This document shows, one piece after another, positions 6,322-15,036 of a stretch of 33,004 nucleotides of DNA. The position numbers were made by a program, and so were the translations under genes. This stretch comes from an uncultured Treponema sp. (GTDB lineage: Bacteria; Spirochaetota; Spirochaetia; Treponematales; Treponemataceae). Below the pieces are notes generated by a model. That model ran no database searches, was not told where the DNA came from, and saw only the letters and a list, made by a program, of their open reading frames with translations. Every line of letters starts with the position of its first letter. Position 1 is the stretch's first letter. Location of the stretch: positions 1-33,004 of the forward strand of contig CAMNGG010000339.1 in the NCBI GenBank assembly GCA_946537975.1, given 5' to 3'.

Positions 6322-7556
6322 TTTATATCCACAAAAAAGAATTTATCCATTTCATCCATAAGTTTCTTTTTATCAAATTTTTCTTCGAAATACTTTCTGG
6401 CTTTTTGTCCCATAAACTTGCTATCAAGATTCATCATATTCTTTATTCCTTCTGCCAATGCAATAGGATTTCCTATCGCACAACAAACACCACATTCAGC
6501 TTCTTCAATAACCCTCTTTGTCTCTCCAGATGCTGACGCTATAATTGCTTTTCCACAAGCCATATAAGATTGAAGTTTAGCAGGAATAGTATTCTCCCAT
6601 AACGGAGTTTTATTGAAACTAATAAAGCCAGCATCAACATTGCTAAGTATTGCAGGCACTTGTTCTGCAGATACCCTTGGAATCATGATAAACTTATCAC
6701 GAACATCTAACTCATCAATCTGTTTTTCAAATTCAGCTTGATAACGACCATCACCAACAATAATAAATCTCACAGCTTCATTTTGTAATAGTTTTGCAGT
6801 TTTTGGCAGAATATCCAACCCCTGTGCAGTACCAATATTACCAGTAAAGGCAATTTTATAGGAACTATCGGAACTATCAATGCAACTCACAGGTCGTGGA
6901 TTCATTGGTTTATAAAATTCTTCAGCATATTGTGGCCAATAATGAACTTTTCTTTTATCAACAGACTTTTTCCTATTGACTATTGCATTAACAAAACTTG
7001 GACTAGTTGTAAAAATTTCATCAGTATTACGATAAATTTTATCTACCATTCTATTTATAGGACCAATAATAAACTTGTTATGGATACCAGTCACAGTTTC
7101 AACATTTTCAGGCCATAAATCCTGGACATATAGAAATGTCGGCACATGATAACGTTTTCCATACCAAACTCCAATCAGAGCTTGTGTCATAGGGCTAACT
7201 TCAAATGTGAATACAAGGTCAGCATGAAGCTCGGCTGCTTCTCGACTCTTTACCCACTTCTTTCCTGAACTAATAAAACTGAAATAATTTGCAACCATTC
7301 CAAATGCATTTACTATTCTATTAGCACTATTACCTCGTGCAATTAAAGGAATTCTGATTATATTTACATTATTCCAATTTTCACGTGTTCTGTGCTTTTT
7401 ATCATATCCATCAAAATATTTACCCATTGGATAATTAGGGATTCCTGTAAGTACTGTAACTTTATAACCTCGTTTTACCCACTCACAAGCCATATCATTT
7501 ACACGAAAAGTTTCTGGATAAAAATATTGGGAAATTAATAAGATATTTTTACTCAA
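6318..7556 (-). CDS. wbuB: Glycosyltransferase family 4, WbuB-like (putative L-FucNAc transferase)
   Basis: 412 residues. It starts SKNILLISQYFYPETFRVND, the typical WbuB opening, with a TGIPNYPMGKYFDGY segment, VQDLWPENV, a FTGNIGTAQGLD acceptor-to-donor hinge and a donor-site region GKAIIASASGETKRVIEEAECG. The fold is GT-B. WbuB-type enzymes follow fnlABC in E. coli O26-like loci and are thought to add L-FucNAc, usually as the second sugar on the lipid carrier at the cytoplasmic face. The start appears to be TTG at 7556; no in-frame ATG lies nearby and the family begins here. It comes three bases after fnlC and overlaps the next gene by four. Donor assignment rests on gene order. Confidence 0.8.
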   Translation of the reverse strand: MSKNILLISQYFYPETFRVNDMACEWVKRGYKVTVLTGIPNYPMGKYFDGYDKKHRTRENWNNVNIIRIPLIARGNSANRIVNAFGMVANYFSFISSGKKWVKSREAAELHADLVFTFEVSPMTQALIGVWYGKRYHVPTFLYVQDLWPENVETVTGIHNKFIIGPINRMVDKIYRNTDEIFTTSPSFVNAIVNRKKSVDKRKVHYWPQYAEEFYKPMNPRPVSCIDSSDSSYKIAFTGNIGTAQGLDILPKTAKLLQNEAVRFIIVGDGRYQAEFEKQIDELDVRDKFIMIPRVSAEQVPAILSNVDAGFISFNKTPLWENTIPAKLQSYMACGKAIIASASGETKRVIEEAECGVCCAIGNPIALAEGIKNMMNLDSKFMGQKARKYFEEKFDKKKLMDEMDKFFFVDIK

Positions 7557-7559
7557 TTT

Positions 7560-8729
7560 TTATAAATCCTTTCTCCAAACCATTCGGTTTACAATACCAA
7601 CATAGCCCTGAATTATTTTTACTACCTTTGTACTGACATTTTCATCAGTGTAATCTGGAACTGGGATTCCATATTCTCCATTCTTTACTTGTTCTACAGC
7701 TGTATCAACAGATTGAAGCAGAGAAACTTCATCAATTCCTGCAAGTACAAAACAAGCTTTATCCAAAGCTTCAGGACGCTCTGTTGAGGTTCGGATACAA
7801 ACTGCTGGAAATGGATGCCCTACACTTGTGAAAAAACTTGACTCCTCAGGCAATGTTCCACTGTCAGAAACTACTGCAAATGCGTGCATTTGTAAGCAGT
7901 TATAGTCGTGGAATCCAAGAGGCTCATGTTGAATTACACGCTTATCAAGTTTGAATCCAGACGATTCAAGACGTTTGCGACTCCTTGGATGACAACTGTA
8001 AAGAATCGGCATATCATATTTTTCTGCCATTTTGTTAATTGCATTGAAAAGAGAAGTAAAGTTTTTTTCAGTATCAATATTCTCTTCTCTATGGGCAGAA
8101 AGAAGAATATATTTTCCTTTTTCAAGTCCAAGTTTTTTGTGTACATCACTGGCTTCAATTTTTGCAAGGTTTGCATGAAGGACTTCTGCCATAGGAGAAC
8201 CAGTAACATAAGTTCTCTCTTTTGGAAGTCCACAATCTGCAAGATAACGTCTCGCATGTTCTGAATATGCCATATTTACATCGCTGATAATATCAACAAT
8301 ACGGCGGTTTGTTTCTTCTGGAAGACATTCATCTTTACAGCGGTTTCCTGCTTCCATATGGAAGATTGGGATATGAAGACGTTTTGCCCCTATTACAGAA
8401 AGACAACTATTAGTATCTCCAAGTACAAGAACAGCATCTGGCTTAATCTCAACCATCAACTGGTAAGATTTTGCAATAATGTTTCCCATTGTTTCGCCAA
8501 GGTCTTTACCTACTGCATCCATATAGATTTCTGCATCATCAAGTTCAAGATCTTTGAAAAAAATACCATTCAAGTTGTAATCATAATTTTGCCCTGTATG
8601 AGCAAGCAAACAATCAAAATATTTTCTACAAGCCTTAATAACTGCAGAAAGTCTGATGATTTCAGGCCTTGTACCTACAATAATCAAAAGTTTTAATTTT
8701 CCATTATTCTTAAAATTTACATTTGCCAT
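7560..8729 (-). CDS. fnlC: UDP-N-acetylglucosamine 2-epimerase family, FnlC/CapG (UDP-L-FucNAc synthesis)
   Basis: 389 residues from ATG 8729; the track's start at 8741 is an upstream TTG. GGAGTT lies six bases before the ATG, so I chose it. The protein has IVGTRPEIIRL, AHTGQNYDYNLNGIFFKDL, HMEAGNRCKDECLPEETNRR and SAHREENID, all hallmark motifs of the non-hydrolysing UDP-GlcNAc 2-epimerase fold. A DSGTLPEESSF segment near the C-terminus contacts the uracil/diphosphate. FnlC/CapG/WbjD performs the last C-2 epimerisation that turns UDP-L-PneNAc into UDP-L-FucNAc in the cytosol. The fnlA and fnlB genes just upstream support this over a WecB (ManNAc) role. It starts two bases after the acetyltransferase stop codon. 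Confidence 0.9.
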   Translation of the reverse strand: MANVNFKNNGKLKLLIIVGTRPEIIRLSAVIKACRKYFDCLLAHTGQNYDYNLNGIFFKDLELDDAEIYMDAVGKDLGETMGNIIAKSYQLMVEIKPDAVLVLGDTNSCLSVIGAKRLHIPIFHMEAGNRCKDECLPEETNRRIVDIISDVNMAYSEHARRYLADCGLPKERTYVTGSPMAEVLHANLAKIEASDVHKKLGLEKGKYILLSAHREENIDTEKNFTSLFNAINKMAEKYDMPILYSCHPRSRKRLESSGFKLDKRVIQHEPLGFHDYNCLQMHAFAVVSDSGTLPEESSFFTSVGHPFPAVCIRTSTERPEALDKACFVLAGIDEVSLLQSVDTAVEQVKNGEYGIPVPDYTDENVSTKVVKIIQGYVGIVNRMVWRKDL

Positions 8730-8731
8730 AT

Positions 8732-9244
8732 TTAACTCCAAACAGGAAATTTTCTTGCTTCAACGACATTTCCTGCTTCAATTTTTGAACACTTTTCTAT
8801 TCTGTTTTCTGCCTTTACAATTGCACCAAGACATACATGAACACATTCTTCTATAATACAACCATGATCAACAATTGCACCACAATTAATTATGCAGCCT
8901 TTCTTAATCACACAATTTGTATTAATTACTGCATGAGGAAGAATGACACATCCATCTTCTATTTTAGATTTTGGACTGATATATGCAGTTGGATGAATGA
9001 TAGTAGGAACTCTATAGTTTTCATTAAGAAGTCTTTTTACCCATTCCAAACGCATCTTGTTATTCCCAAAAGCAGGATAAATCATACAATCTTTATAATT
9101 TACAAAGTCATTACATTTTCCAATGACATTCTTTGCAGTTGAATTGTCATCAAGAAAATGTATTTCTTCATATTCTCCGGATTGTTCAGCAATATCTGCA
9201 ACAGTCTGACCATACCCACCGGCACCAAGGATAATCAGTTTCAT
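8732..9244 (-). CDS. NeuD/PglD-family sugar O/N-acetyltransferase
   Basis: 170 residues. The N-terminal part is the Rossmann-like subdomain of this family (MKLIILGAGGYGQTVADIAE). Hexapeptide repeats of a left-handed beta-helix begin near residue 85 (IIHPTAYISPKSKIEDGC, VILPHAVINTNCVIKKGC). IVDHGCIIEECVHVCLGA holds the expected catalytic histidine of the PglD class (DH). It is about 30-40 residues shorter than typical PglD/NeuD, with fewer coils at the C-terminus. It sits inside the fnl cassette between fnlB and fnlC, overlapping fnlB by four bases (ATGA), where most fnl clusters have no gene. It may acetylate an amino sugar made by a DegT aminotransferase of the locus, or decorate the polymer. 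The exact substrate is unknown. Confidence 0.82.
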   Translation of the reverse strand: MKLIILGAGGYGQTVADIAEQSGEYEEIHFLDDNSTAKNVIGKCNDFVNYKDCMIYPAFGNNKMRLEWVKRLLNENYRVPTIIHPTAYISPKSKIEDGCVILPHAVINTNCVIKKGCIINCGAIVDHGCIIEECVHVCLGAIVKAENRIEKCSKIEAGNVVEARKFPVWS

Positions 9245-10443
9245 GATTTTACTTTTTCGCCAAAGGTATCAGGATGATTTTTATCAAACTGTTCATTTGC
9301 CCACATTACAGTAACAAGATTTTCAGTTTCAGAAAGATTGATAATGTTATGTGTATAACCAGGAAGCATGTGTACAGCCTGAATATTATCTCCACTTACC
9401 TCAAACTCAATTACTTCATCAGTCCCAATTTTTCGTTCCTGAATAAGTGCATGACCACTAACAACAATAAAGAATTCCCATTTTGTATTGTGCCAGTGTT
9501 CTCCTTTTGTAATTCCCGGCTTAGAAATATTTACACTGAACTGGCCACAATTTGCTGTTTTTAGCAGCTCAGTAAAACTTCCACGGTCATCACAGTTCAT
9601 TTTAAGTGGAAATGCAACTTTTTCTTTTGGAAGATATGAAAGATAAGTTGAATATAGTTTCTTTGAAAAAGAATTATTTGGAATCTCAGGCATAACTATA
9701 TTCTGAGGCTGATTTTTGAAAGATTCCAGAATATCAACAATCTCACCAAGAGTTACTTTATGGGTAACAGGAACATAGCAGTATTTTCCATCTGATTTCT
9801 CAACTGGATTCAATCCGTCATATTCACAATGATGTTCCTTTCCACTCAAAGCCGCCATCATTTCTTCCATCAAATCATCAATGTAAAGAAGTTCAAGCTC
9901 GGTATTACGATCATTTACCTGGATAGGTAAATCATTCGCAATATTATTGCAAAAGGTTGCTACAGCGCTATTGTAATTTGGACGACACCATTTACCAAAG
10001 AGATTTGGAAAGCGGTAAACAAGAACTTTTACCCCACTCTCTTTTCCATAATCAAAGAAGAGATTTTCTCCAGCAAGCTTTGATTTACCGTAATCAGATT
10101 CTCCGTAACGTCCTATCAAAGTTGCCTGAATAGAAGAAGAAAGCATCACAGGAGCTTTATTATTATGTTTTTTAAGCGTATCCAGAAGCGTTGAAGCGAA
10201 ACCAAAGTTTCCGCTCATAAACTCTGAAGTTTCTTTTGGACGGTTTACTCCGGCCAGATTGAAAACAAAATCTGCCTTGGAACAATAATCGTCAAGTTCT
10301 GCTTCTGTTGAATCAATATCATACTCAAAAATATTCTCAATAGAAAAGGAGCGAGTCTTATCTTTTCCATCGCGAATGTTCTTAAGATTCTCGCAGAGAT
10401 TACGGCCTACAAAACCTTTTGCGCCAGTTACAAGTATGTTCAT
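9241..10443 (-). CDS. fnlB: UDP-2-acetamido-2,6-dideoxy-hexulose reductase/epimerase, FnlB/CapF
   Basis: 400 residues from ATG 10443. The track's extra 13 residues (MLKQVQHDFIGII) come from the palindromic repeat upstream and are not coding; AGGGA precedes the real ATG. The N-terminal SDR domain starts NILVTGAKGFVG and carries YGKSKLAGE (YxxxK). The C-terminal cupin, from about residue 280, has GEHWHNTKWEFF with the metal-binding histidines and PGYTHNI. This two-domain layout is diagnostic of CapF/WbjC/FnlB: the cupin epimerises C-3 and the SDR domain reduces C-4 to give UDP-L-PneNAc from the FnlA product. Length matches S. aureus CapF (about 370) with a small insertion. It lies between fnlA and the acetyltransferase in the operon. 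Confidence 0.93.
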   Translation of the reverse strand: MNILVTGAKGFVGRNLCENLKNIRDGKDKTRSFSIENIFEYDIDSTEAELDDYCSKADFVFNLAGVNRPKETSEFMSGNFGFASTLLDTLKKHNNKAPVMLSSSIQATLIGRYGESDYGKSKLAGENLFFDYGKESGVKVLVYRFPNLFGKWCRPNYNSAVATFCNNIANDLPIQVNDRNTELELLYIDDLMEEMMAALSGKEHHCEYDGLNPVEKSDGKYCYVPVTHKVTLGEIVDILESFKNQPQNIVMPEIPNNSFSKKLYSTYLSYLPKEKVAFPLKMNCDDRGSFTELLKTANCGQFSVNISKPGITKGEHWHNTKWEFFIVVSGHALIQERKIGTDEVIEFEVSGDNIQAVHMLPGYTHNIINLSETENLVTVMWANEQFDKNHPDTFGEKVKS

Positions 10444-10458
10444 AATTATCCCTATAAA

Positions 10459-10517
10459 GTCATGCTGAACTTGTTTCAGCATCTAACATCTAGATTCCGA
10501 AACAAGTTCGGAATGAC
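10459..10517. repeat. Double palindromic REP-like element between fnlA and fnlB
   Basis: Two 26-base elements in inverted orientation, 10459-10484 and 10492-10517, are separated by 7 bases. Each is itself a hairpin: ATGCTGAA...TTCAGCAT in the first and ATTCCGAA...TTCGGAAT in the second, with the shared core GAACTTGTTTC. The two copies differ at four positions, and every change in one hairpin arm is compensated in the other arm. This is a dispersed palindromic repeat type seen in intergenic regions of many bacteria. It produces false N-terminal peptides such as MLKQVQHD in gene calls. Confidence 0.85.
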
Positions 10518-10523
10518 ATACTT

Positions 10524-11573
10524 TTATTTTCCGTTTTTCCAAGCTTCAAGAGCTTCGTTTACATAATCTGTTGTAAGAATCTTTTTAACAGTTCCATCAA
10601 CATCAAGACGGTTTGTATTATGACTAGTGTAAGCTTCATCAGCCATTGTATGAACATCACCTTTTACAACAAACTTATCATAGTTCAAATCACGACTGTC
10701 AGCGGCAACTCTGTAATAGCCGCCCATATCTTCACTACGCAAACGTTCCTCGCGAGTCATAAGAGTTTCATAAAGTTTTTCACCATGACGAGTACCAATA
10801 ATATTTGTTCCTGTATCTCCGAAGAGCTTCTGTACAGCTTTTGCCAAATCGCCAATTGTTGAGGCATCAGATTTCTGAATAAACAAATCACCTGGATTAG
10901 CATGTTCAAATGCAAATTTTACCAGATCAACAGCCTCATCAAGATTCATAAGGAAGCGTGTCATATTTGGATCTGTAATGGTAATAGGATTTCCAGCCTT
11001 AATCTGGTCAATGAACAAAGGAATTACCGAACCACGAGAGCACATTACATTACCATAACGAGTACATGCAATAACAGTATCACCACGCTCAGCTGCTACA
11101 CGTGCATTTGCATAGATAACGTGTTCCATCATAGCCTTACTTATTCCCATAGCGTTAATTGGATATGCAGCTTTATCTGTAGAAAGACAAACAATTCTTT
11201 TTACTTTTGCTTCAATTGCTGCATGAAGCATATTATCTGTTCCAATTACATTTGTACGAACAGCTTCCATCGGGAAGAATTCGCAAGATGGAACTTGTTT
11301 AAGTGCCGCTGCATGAAAAATGTAATCTACTCCAGGCATTGCATCTTTAATACTCTGTGGATTACGTACATCACCAATATAAAACTTTACTTTCTTTGCA
11401 AGGTCAGGATGCTTTGCCTGTAAATCATGACGCATGTCATCCTGTTTTTTTTCATCACGGCTGAAAATACGGATTTCGCCGATATCTGATTCTAAGAAAT
11501 GTTTAAGTACAGTGTTTCCGAAGGAACCTGTACCTCCTGTAATGAGCAATGTTGCTCCGTTAAATGTTGACAT
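10524..11573 (-). CDS. fnlA: UDP-GlcNAc C4,6-dehydratase/C5-epimerase, FnlA/CapE
   Basis: 349 residues. The Rossmann loop GGTGSFG is at 13-19, FSRDEKKQ at 37-44, AAALKQVP around 88-95, STDKA at 131-135 and MGISK at 142-146, where Met replaces the usual SDR tyrosine as in FlaA1/CapE. The C-terminal half keeps the family motifs RHGEKLYETL and DMGGYYRV. CapE/WbjB/FnlA dehydrates UDP-GlcNAc at C-4/C-6 and inverts C-5, the first step to UDP-L-FucNAc. Length and motifs match full-length family members. AGGAG lies seven bases before the ATG at 11573. fnlB follows after an 80-base gap filled by a palindromic repeat. Confidence 0.94.
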   Translation of the reverse strand: MSTFNGATLLITGGTGSFGNTVLKHFLESDIGEIRIFSRDEKKQDDMRHDLQAKHPDLAKKVKFYIGDVRNPQSIKDAMPGVDYIFHAAALKQVPSCEFFPMEAVRTNVIGTDNMLHAAIEAKVKRIVCLSTDKAAYPINAMGISKAMMEHVIYANARVAAERGDTVIACTRYGNVMCSRGSVIPLFIDQIKAGNPITITDPNMTRFLMNLDEAVDLVKFAFEHANPGDLFIQKSDASTIGDLAKAVQKLFGDTGTNIIGTRHGEKLYETLMTREERLRSEDMGGYYRVAADSRDLNYDKFVVKGDVHTMADEAYTSHNTNRLDVDGTVKKILTTDYVNEALEAWKNGK

Positions 11574-11601
11574 AATACTACTCCTGTTATATATAAGTTT
11601 A

Positions 11602-12522
11602 TCAAATACGAGTTCTATATAATAATTTCACAATTAATTTTGAAAGAAATGGGGGAAGAACTGATAAAGAGCAAAAAACTAAAGCGCGTATATTATAATT
11701 CAAATAGGGTTGTAGTAATTGCCTAACTTTTTTATTTTTCCCGAATTTAATTAAATATTTTGCAGTTGTAAAATCTCGTAAAAATGCAATTTTCTTAACA
11801 GTTTCTGGAAATCTACTTTCAATATTCCCATCAAGTTTTTTTAAATTATCAAGTGCGATACCATATTCAATTCCAATTCTTTCTTCAACTTGAAGTGTAG
11901 TCATTTTTTTATGTATTCGATAAATTACTAAAGGTTCTGACACATATAAAGAATTCCAATTATATGCAATTCTTGAAAATAATTCAAATTCCTCTGCATA
12001 TTGAAAATCAATATTAAAAAAATGATCTAATCCATTTAAAGCTTCTTTTCTTATCATAAAGGAACTTAGACAAAAACTATAATTTCCAACTAGTTCAGGA
12101 AAAGTTAATTTCTTTGTCAGCCCCTTTTTATCAAAAATATCAGTTTTACCTGATAGCATATTAAATCTCTTGAAATTTGTAAAAACCATTCCTATCGTTA
12201 AATCAGATTCTAAAAATTCAACTTGTTTTTTTAATTTATCAACTTCCCAAATATCATCACAATCAATAAAAGCAATATATTTTCCTTTTGAAAGTTTTAA
12301 GGCTTCATTTCGAGCAGCTCCTAATGATAAAAAATCTTTACTCTCATAATAATGTAATCTGTTATCAAATGTTTTTGCAATTTGTTCACTTGAATCTTCT
12401 GAAAAATTATTAAAAAAAATAATTTCAAAATCTTGATATGTTTGTTTTTTAATTGAATCTAAAGTATCAGCTAAGAATTCTGCACCATTATGACAATTAA
12501 TAATAATACTAACTGTAGACAT
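11602..12522 (-). CDS. Glycosyltransferase family 2
   Basis: 306 residues with the GT-A fold of family 2. It opens VSIIINCHNGAEFLADTLDSI, the usual nucleotide-binding strand. SLGAARNEALKLSKGKYIAFIDCDDIW around residues 66-92 contains the metal-binding DxD (DCD) motif. The segment FCLSSFMIRKEAL and a later AEEFELFSRIAYN carry the typical acceptor-side acidic residue (ED-like). Hydrophobic residues near the C-terminus (FCSLSVLPPFL) could touch the membrane. It adds one sugar of the repeat unit on the cytoplasmic side; donor and linkage are unknown. It starts one base after the wzy stop codon. Base composition is very AT-rich, like wzy and the next genes, suggesting this block was acquired together. 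Confidence 0.88.
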   Translation of the reverse strand: MSTVSIIINCHNGAEFLADTLDSIKKQTYQDFEIIFFNNFSEDSSEQIAKTFDNRLHYYESKDFLSLGAARNEALKLSKGKYIAFIDCDDIWEVDKLKKQVEFLESDLTIGMVFTNFKRFNMLSGKTDIFDKKGLTKKLTFPELVGNYSFCLSSFMIRKEALNGLDHFFNIDFQYAEEFELFSRIAYNWNSLYVSEPLVIYRIHKKMTTLQVEERIGIEYGIALDNLKKLDGNIESRFPETVKKIAFLRDFTTAKYLIKFGKNKKVRQLLQPYLNYNIRALVFCSLSVLPPFLSKLIVKLLYRTRI

Positions 12523-12523
12523 T

Positions 12524-13783
12524 TTATAACACTCCTTCGTTAGGCTTAGTCCAAGTAAATATACACATACATAAACAATATATTAATAGGCCAAACGATG
12601 TAACTAAATATGGATTACTATATGACGCAACCATTATTGCAAATAATGCTGCTAAAGAGCATAATTTCAAAGAAGACAAAGAAAACTTACTATTTTTTGT
12701 ACCATGAATTTGATAATATATCATAGAAAAGAAAGGATATAGAAAGCACAGTAATCCAATTATTCCGACTTTTGAAACAATATCATGAAAGACCATTTCA
12801 ACTCGTCCATCTCTTAATAAAATATGAGCGCCAGCGCCATTGCCAATAAAAATATGTTTATACATCAAATCTTTTAACATATATGTCATTTCAAGACGTA
12901 TATTATTACTTTCCGTTTCATTATTATGAAAAAATCTATTTATAAAAAAATTAATTATATCGCTATCTTGTTTTAATAAAATGATAAGTGAAAGTAAAAT
13001 CATTAATAAACTAATTATTAATATTTTTATAATTCTTTTTCTCGAATTCTTAGAAACCTTAGAATAATTCATAAGTACAAAAATAGAAGCTAAAACAACA
13101 CCTGCAATTATACCTCTTGAATAAGTCAAGAAAATTCCAATAAAATTAATAACTAATAATATAAAATTGAATAATTTCCCTTTATCAATATAAAAGCATA
13201 GAGAAAGAAAAAATGCAATTATTTGAAGTAATATACCTGAAAACATAATTCGCAAAGTATTTCCATCTTGATACATCATATTCATTAAATCAAAATACCT
13301 AACAAAATCCATTAATACAGAATGTAACGAAGGCTTTCTTATAGCTGCAAATAATAATAGAAAACTTAATAATGACAGTGTGGTTCCCAAAAAAACTAAT
13401 AATTTTATTAAAATATATAATTGTTTCTTTGTTTTTACAGAGAATAATAAACAAGGTAAAAAAATAAAATAAACATATCCTTTTAGAAATTCATTTGCAA
13501 TATCTAAATCTTGTTTAATAAAAACAGCTCTTACATATGAAAGGAAGAGTAATAATATATAAATAATTACACAAACAGAAAATTGGTTTATTATGACTTT
13601 CTTCTTTGTACATAATAAGATAAAGGTTGAGCCTAAAACCGATGCAAAGAGAATATAACGAAGATAATCCATTTCATTACCAGAAAGCAGACGTCCCAAA
13701 TGGAAAACACTATCTAGTATAAAAATACAAACAAAAAAGAAAGAAAGTTCGTATAATTTTATTGATTTCATTACTCTATTCAT
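12524..13783 (-). CDS. wzy: Wzy-type O-antigen/capsule polymerase
   Basis: 419 residues with about ten to twelve hydrophobic helices (for example FFFVCIFILDSVF, FVLLNYS-flanking segments and LLVINFIGIFLTY). It has the O-antigen ligase/polymerase family signature: TYSRGIIAGV before a helix, then a large periplasmic loop (HNNETESNNIRLEMTY, IFIGNGAGAHILL) and FHDIVSKVGIIGLLCFLYPF. Wzy joins lipid-linked repeat units in the periplasm. A WaaL ligase is the main alternative, but the position inside the gene cluster next to glycosyltransferases and with wzx favours polymerase. Sequence conservation in this family is low, so the assignment is by topology and motifs. The gene overlaps the preceding GT-B gene by eight bases. 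Composition is among the most AT-rich in the window. Confidence 0.8.
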   Translation of the reverse strand: MNRVMKSIKLYELSFFFVCIFILDSVFHLGRLLSGNEMDYLRYILFASVLGSTFILLCTKKKVIINQFSVCVIIYILLLFLSYVRAVFIKQDLDIANEFLKGYVYFIFLPCLLFSVKTKKQLYILIKLLVFLGTTLSLLSFLLLFAAIRKPSLHSVLMDFVRYFDLMNMMYQDGNTLRIMFSGILLQIIAFFLSLCFYIDKGKLFNFILLVINFIGIFLTYSRGIIAGVVLASIFVLMNYSKVSKNSRKRIIKILIISLLMILLSLIILLKQDSDIINFFINRFFHNNETESNNIRLEMTYMLKDLMYKHIFIGNGAGAHILLRDGRVEMVFHDIVSKVGIIGLLCFLYPFFSMIYYQIHGTKNSKFSLSSLKLCSLAALFAIMVASYSNPYLVTSFGLLIYCLCMCIFTWTKPNEGVL

Positions 13784-15029
13784 TTTTTAGTAAACTTAAA
13801 AATTTATCTTGTATTGCATGCTTATTGTGATTACTTAAGTACTTATCATATGCTTTATTAACAAACTCAATTCTTTTTACTTCAGAAGAAAGCAATATAT
13901 TTAATTGAGAATCAATATTTTCAGGATTTGTAACACAGCATGAAATATCTTTTAAGTAATCTATAGAACTTATATTGGCTGGTCCAATAGCTAAAATTGC
14001 TTTCTTTAGTGACATATATTCTGGAACTTTTGTTGATAGAGATAATCTTGTTTTTTCTATATTTTTTTGAGAAAAAGATTCTATAAAAACTAAAATATCA
14101 GCTTGATTTAGAATTATTTTTAGTTCCTCTTGGTTTAAGGAACCTTTATACTTGCTAACACCTTCAACCTCTATATTCTTGAGATTTTTTTTTGTTGGAA
14201 TATTATTTGTATATATTGAAAGGCAAGCATGCGTTTTATTCTCCATATTATAACGAGTTAAAGCATCAATTAACATCTTTATGGTTTTATCTCTACCGTA
14301 ATACAAGCTTCCAGCATAAACAAAGTTGATTGTATTCTTATCATTAAGAAGTTTTTTTTGATTTTTCAAAAATAACTCATCTGCCATATTTACAATTACA
14401 TAACTATTTATATTAAATAGTTTGTCATAACATTGTTTCATCATTGGTGAAACAACAAATAATTTATCAACTTTTTGAATTGCATTTCTTAACAATAACA
14501 GATTATGATTTCGACGTATTCTACCGAATAAAAAATCACTTTTTCTTGGTAAGATATAATCATCAGTAATATATATATATAATCGACAATTAAATTTATT
14601 TACTATATAATCACATATTTCATATGAAAAAAATGTATCACCAGCAACGAAAAAAACAATATTAGGATTAATTCTTTCTAACCAAATATCTAAACTTTTT
14701 GTCCACCAATGTTTATGCCAAATTAAATCTCTAACGCTACAGGTAAATGTATTACGAGGTAATTTTCGTGAAGTACTACAAGAGTCTTTTCTTTCTTCTT
14801 TTCTAACAAAGATTTCTCCACCTATCGTCTTTTTATAATATCCTTTTATTACGTTAACATCATTGATTCTAAAATATCTATAACCTTCAATCTCAGGTGT
14901 TTCAGATGAGAAATATAACTGATTTATTTCATCTTTAGGCAAAGAATCAAAAAAAGAATATAAAGTCTTTCCATTATTCTTTGTCCTACTTAGTACATTA
15001 TTACTTATTATTAATATTCTATCTTTCAT
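13776..15029 (-). CDS. Glycosyltransferase, GT-B fold (family 4-like)
   Basis: 417 residues. The N-terminal half has a Rossmann-like start (ILIISNNVLSRTKNNGKTLY) and an INPNIVFFVAGDTFFSYEI strand. The linker FVYAGSLYYGRDKTIKMLI marks the start of the donor domain, followed by IEVEGVSKYKGSLNQEEL, NQADILVFIES and LSTKVPEYMSLKKAILAIG, where the E-x7-E-like donor-site glutamate would lie. This is the common layout of GT4-type enzymes in polysaccharide loci. The sugar cannot be predicted. It lies between the broken acyltransferase and wzy, overlapping wzy by eight bases. Composition is very AT-rich. Confidence 0.78.
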   Translation of the reverse strand: MKDRILIISNNVLSRTKNNGKTLYSFFDSLPKDEINQLYFSSETPEIEGYRYFRINDVNVIKGYYKKTIGGEIFVRKEERKDSCSTSRKLPRNTFTCSVRDLIWHKHWWTKSLDIWLERINPNIVFFVAGDTFFSYEICDYIVNKFNCRLYIYITDDYILPRKSDFLFGRIRRNHNLLLLRNAIQKVDKLFVVSPMMKQCYDKLFNINSYVIVNMADELFLKNQKKLLNDKNTINFVYAGSLYYGRDKTIKMLIDALTRYNMENKTHACLSIYTNNIPTKKNLKNIEVEGVSKYKGSLNQEELKIILNQADILVFIESFSQKNIEKTRLSLSTKVPEYMSLKKAILAIGPANISSIDYLKDISCCVTNPENIDSQLNILLSSEVKRIEFVNKAYDKYLSNHNKHAIQDKFLSLLKNE

Positions 15030-15036
15030 AATTATA

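Noticed and set aside
10444-10482. N-terminal extension MLKQVQHDFIGII of FnlB in the ORF track
   Set aside because: It is translation of the palindromic repeat. The Rossmann start NILVTGAKG and a ribosome binding site place the true ATG at 10443.
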